Translations under genes and position numbers: made by a program
Assembly: GCA_964502005.1 (NCBI GenBank)
Contig: CAZCUX010000004.1
Location: 341,408-405,407, forward strand
DNA: 64,000 nucleotides
Source of the DNA: CAJWOS01 sp964502005
Lineage (GTDB): Bacteria; Myxococcota_A; UBA796; UBA2385
Direction of reading: 5' to 3'
Notes under the pieces: model-generated
What the model was told of the DNA's origin: nothing
Database searches by the model: none
The model's input: only the letters and a program-made list of their open reading frames with translations
Part shown: positions 62,584 through 64,000 of the stretch, in pieces
Layout: the number at the start of each line of letters is the position of its first letter
Position numbering within the stretch: the stretch's first letter is position 1

Positions 62584-63858
62584 TCAAGGTTCGATGCTGG
62601 CCCAGCTGCGCGCGCGTTGCAGGGCGGTCAACGGCGCGGTGCCCCCGGTGGCGTCGAGGCGCCAGGTGCCGTCTTCCAACACGATATGCCCGTCGATGGC
62701 TGGATTGTCGTCGTGGGGGGCAAGGCGAAATCCGATGGCTGCCGACGGATGGACGGCGGGCACGGGCCACGCAGAGCCGTGTCCTTCGAGGAGGTCTTGC
62801 AACACTTGGCGGTCGGTGGAGACGAGCAACGCGCCGGGCAATGCGCCGATGTGGACGCCGCCCTCGGCGACGATGTGTCCGCCGCGACCGAAAGGTTCGA
62901 TGTCTCCCGGCAGCGCAAACCGCTTCTGGATGTCGGTGAGGAGGGCGTGGGTTTCGGCGGGCTGCCCGTGCTCATTGTGAACGGGCACCACGACTGCCAT
63001 CGCAACGCCGGCTACGTCGTCGAACCAAGCGCGGACTTGTCCGGGCATCGGCGTATAGCCGTCGGGGACGAGGGTGCCGAGACCGCGCATTTTCTCCGGC
63101 AGGCCGGTGGACTGCAAGGCGGGGTTGCCCAAAACGACGTGGGGGAGGGTGTAGACAGTCAACACGACCGAGGGGTGGCGGTGGGAGACGGGCAAGACAG
63201 GCGGTATCGCGGTGCGTTCGCCGGTATCCCCGGCCCGCACGCTGTTTGCGACGGTGCGGAGGTGGGCGGAGGTTGTGTCGAAGGCGAGGAGCTGCTCGAC
63301 CGGACGGCCGTGAATGTCGTACTGGAGGGACCATGCCGCGCAGCCCGTGGCAGGGAGCGGGTCTTGGGCGAGCACGAGGGAGAGGGGGCGGGGGCGTGCG
63401 GTGGGCGCGCGACCATGAGGGCTCACACGCAGCATGTCCGCAGACTCAACGGCGAGGCGCGGACTGTCGAGCCAATGTCCCGTCCATCGGTCGCCCAAAG
63501 AGAGCGGGGGTGGACTGCCGTTCACTTGCACCCAAACGGCGGGGTCGTCGCCATCGTGGAGGGTGGTGAGGCCGCCTTGCGGGTGCTCGCTTGTGTCTTG
63601 GGCGGCGAGCCACCATGTCTGCCCCAATGGACCGGCGACGATTGCTGAAGGTCGAACGCCCATTGCCTTCACCAGTTGCACCGGCTCGGCCAGCGGCGCG
63701 CCGATGCAGCCAAGGGCGAGGTAGTCGTGGGGGCGTACGCGGTCCAACAACGCTGCACCGGGCGCCCGTGGGGCGGGGGGCGCCGGCGCGGCGGGGGGCG
63801 CCTCGGTCGACGCAGGGTCGGTCGCGATGGCGGCCAAAATCATCAGCGCAGGGACCAC
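62584..63858 (-). CDS. Secreted protein of unknown function
   Basis: Protein of 424 residues. A signal peptide (PALMILAAIATDPAS) and a Pro/Ala linker are followed by a mixed domain without recognisable motifs (YLALGCIGAPLAEPVQLV; GDIEPFGRGGHIVAEGGV; HPSAAIGFRLAP). No lipobox is seen. GTG 63858 has GGAG five bases upstream and is preferred over ATG 63843 and a start within the repeat array. The array of 43-bp palindromic units begins 43 bp upstream. Confidence 0.6.
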   Translation of the reverse strand: MVPALMILAAIATDPASTEAPPAAPAPPAPRAPGAALLDRVRPHDYLALGCIGAPLAEPVQLVKAMGVRPSAIVAGPLGQTWWLAAQDTSEHPQGGLTTLHDGDDPAVWVQVNGSPPPLSLGDRWTGHWLDSPRLAVESADMLRVSPHGRAPTARPRPLSLVLAQDPLPATGCAAWSLQYDIHGRPVEQLLAFDTTSAHLRTVANSVRAGDTGERTAIPPVLPVSHRHPSVVLTVYTLPHVVLGNPALQSTGLPEKMRGLGTLVPDGYTPMPGQVRAWFDDVAGVAMAVVVPVHNEHGQPAETHALLTDIQKRFALPGDIEPFGRGGHIVAEGGVHIGALPGALLVSTDRQVLQDLLEGHGSAWPVPAVHPSAAIGFRLAPHDDNPAIDGHIVLEDGTWRLDATGGTAPLTALQRARSWASIEP

Positions 63859-63900
63859 AGCCTCTCCGGGGTGTTGTCCAAGGGCTGTATCATACCGCGG

Positions 63901-64000
63901 CATCGAATCGGGGGGGTGGGTGGTCGTGGACCACCCCGGAGGGCATCGAATCGGGGGGTTGGGTGGTCTTGGACCACCCCGGCCGGCATCGAATCGGGGG
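63901..64000. repeat. Tandem 43-bp palindromic repeats, array truncated by window end
   Basis: Two full units and part of a third begin at 63901, 63944 and 63987, each starting CATCGAATCGGGGG and containing an 8-bp stem GGGTGGTC / GACCACCC around a three-base loop. The unit period is exactly 43 bp. There are no spacers, so it is not a CRISPR array. It is probably an intergenic REP-like or replication/structural element. Confidence 0.85.

Noticed and set aside
63901..64000. CRISPR array
   Set aside because: Units follow each other without spacers and no cas gene is present.

Overview
The window is a high-GC, gene-dense stretch of a Gram-negative bacterial chromosome. It has two lipoprotein-processing genes, many predicted lipoproteins with Asp/Gly/Thr-rich linkers, an Omp85 outer-membrane protein, an OmpA-type lipoprotein, paired b and b' ATP-synthase subunits, and a giant Ser/Thr-kinase/ATPase/histidine-kinase fusion. 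This mix fits a deltaproteobacterial or Myxococcota-like organism. That placement is inference from gene content only; no rRNA or tRNA gene was seen.

Layout. Positions 1-6.2 kb (mostly minus strand): ATP synthase b/b', an Ig-repeat lipoprotein, an L,D-transpeptidase, a flavin reductase (plus strand), a LEA-type protein, an OmpA lipoprotein and thioredoxin. 6.3-11.2 kb: a three-gene plus-strand operon of Omp85 barrel, TPR-thioredoxin fusion and an unknown protein. 11.3-17.2 kb: a lipid-type cluster of membrane fatty-acid hydroxylase, ketoacyl synthase III, an acyl-adenylate ligase fused to a sulfotransferase, and an SDR. 17.5-24.1 kb: a MA-type peptidase, an MBL hydrolase, then a tight operon of two methyltransferase-like proteins, a flavin monooxygenase and a sulfatase-fold lipoprotein. 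24-31.7 kb: a sugar-nucleotide reductase, comM, a DUF3006 protein, recA, corA, a lipoprotein, a formylglycine-enzyme-fold protein and an ATP-grasp protein. Three near-identical palindromes, one of them upstream of recA, look like an SOS operator.

32-41 kb: a large TPR NTPase diverging from a pseudokinase-uvrC-lspA-lgt series. 41-45 kb (minus): a barrel protein, cysteine dioxygenase, a glycosyltransferase-like protein and an SGNH lipoprotein. 44.8-52.8 kb (minus): a phosphorelay operon of Hpt protein, REC-HK-REC-REC hybrid kinase and a 1759-residue kinase/ATPase/HK. 53.3-64 kb: two more sulfatase-fold proteins, a second formylglycine-enzyme-fold lipoprotein, an SGNH hydrolase split by TPRs, an EF-hand lipoprotein, 5-formyltetrahydrofolate cyclo-ligase, a DUF1279 protein and secreted proteins of unknown function. 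The window ends in 43-bp palindromic tandem repeats.

The most interesting items are the SOS-like palindromes, the ligase-sulfotransferase lipid cluster, the sulfatase-fold proteins that all carry Thr at the nucleophile position beside a formylglycine-enzyme-like protein that lacks the expected cysteines, the SGNH hydrolase split by a TPR insert, and the terminal palindromic array. Start codons were chosen by visible Shine-Dalgarno (SD) spacing and are inferences.
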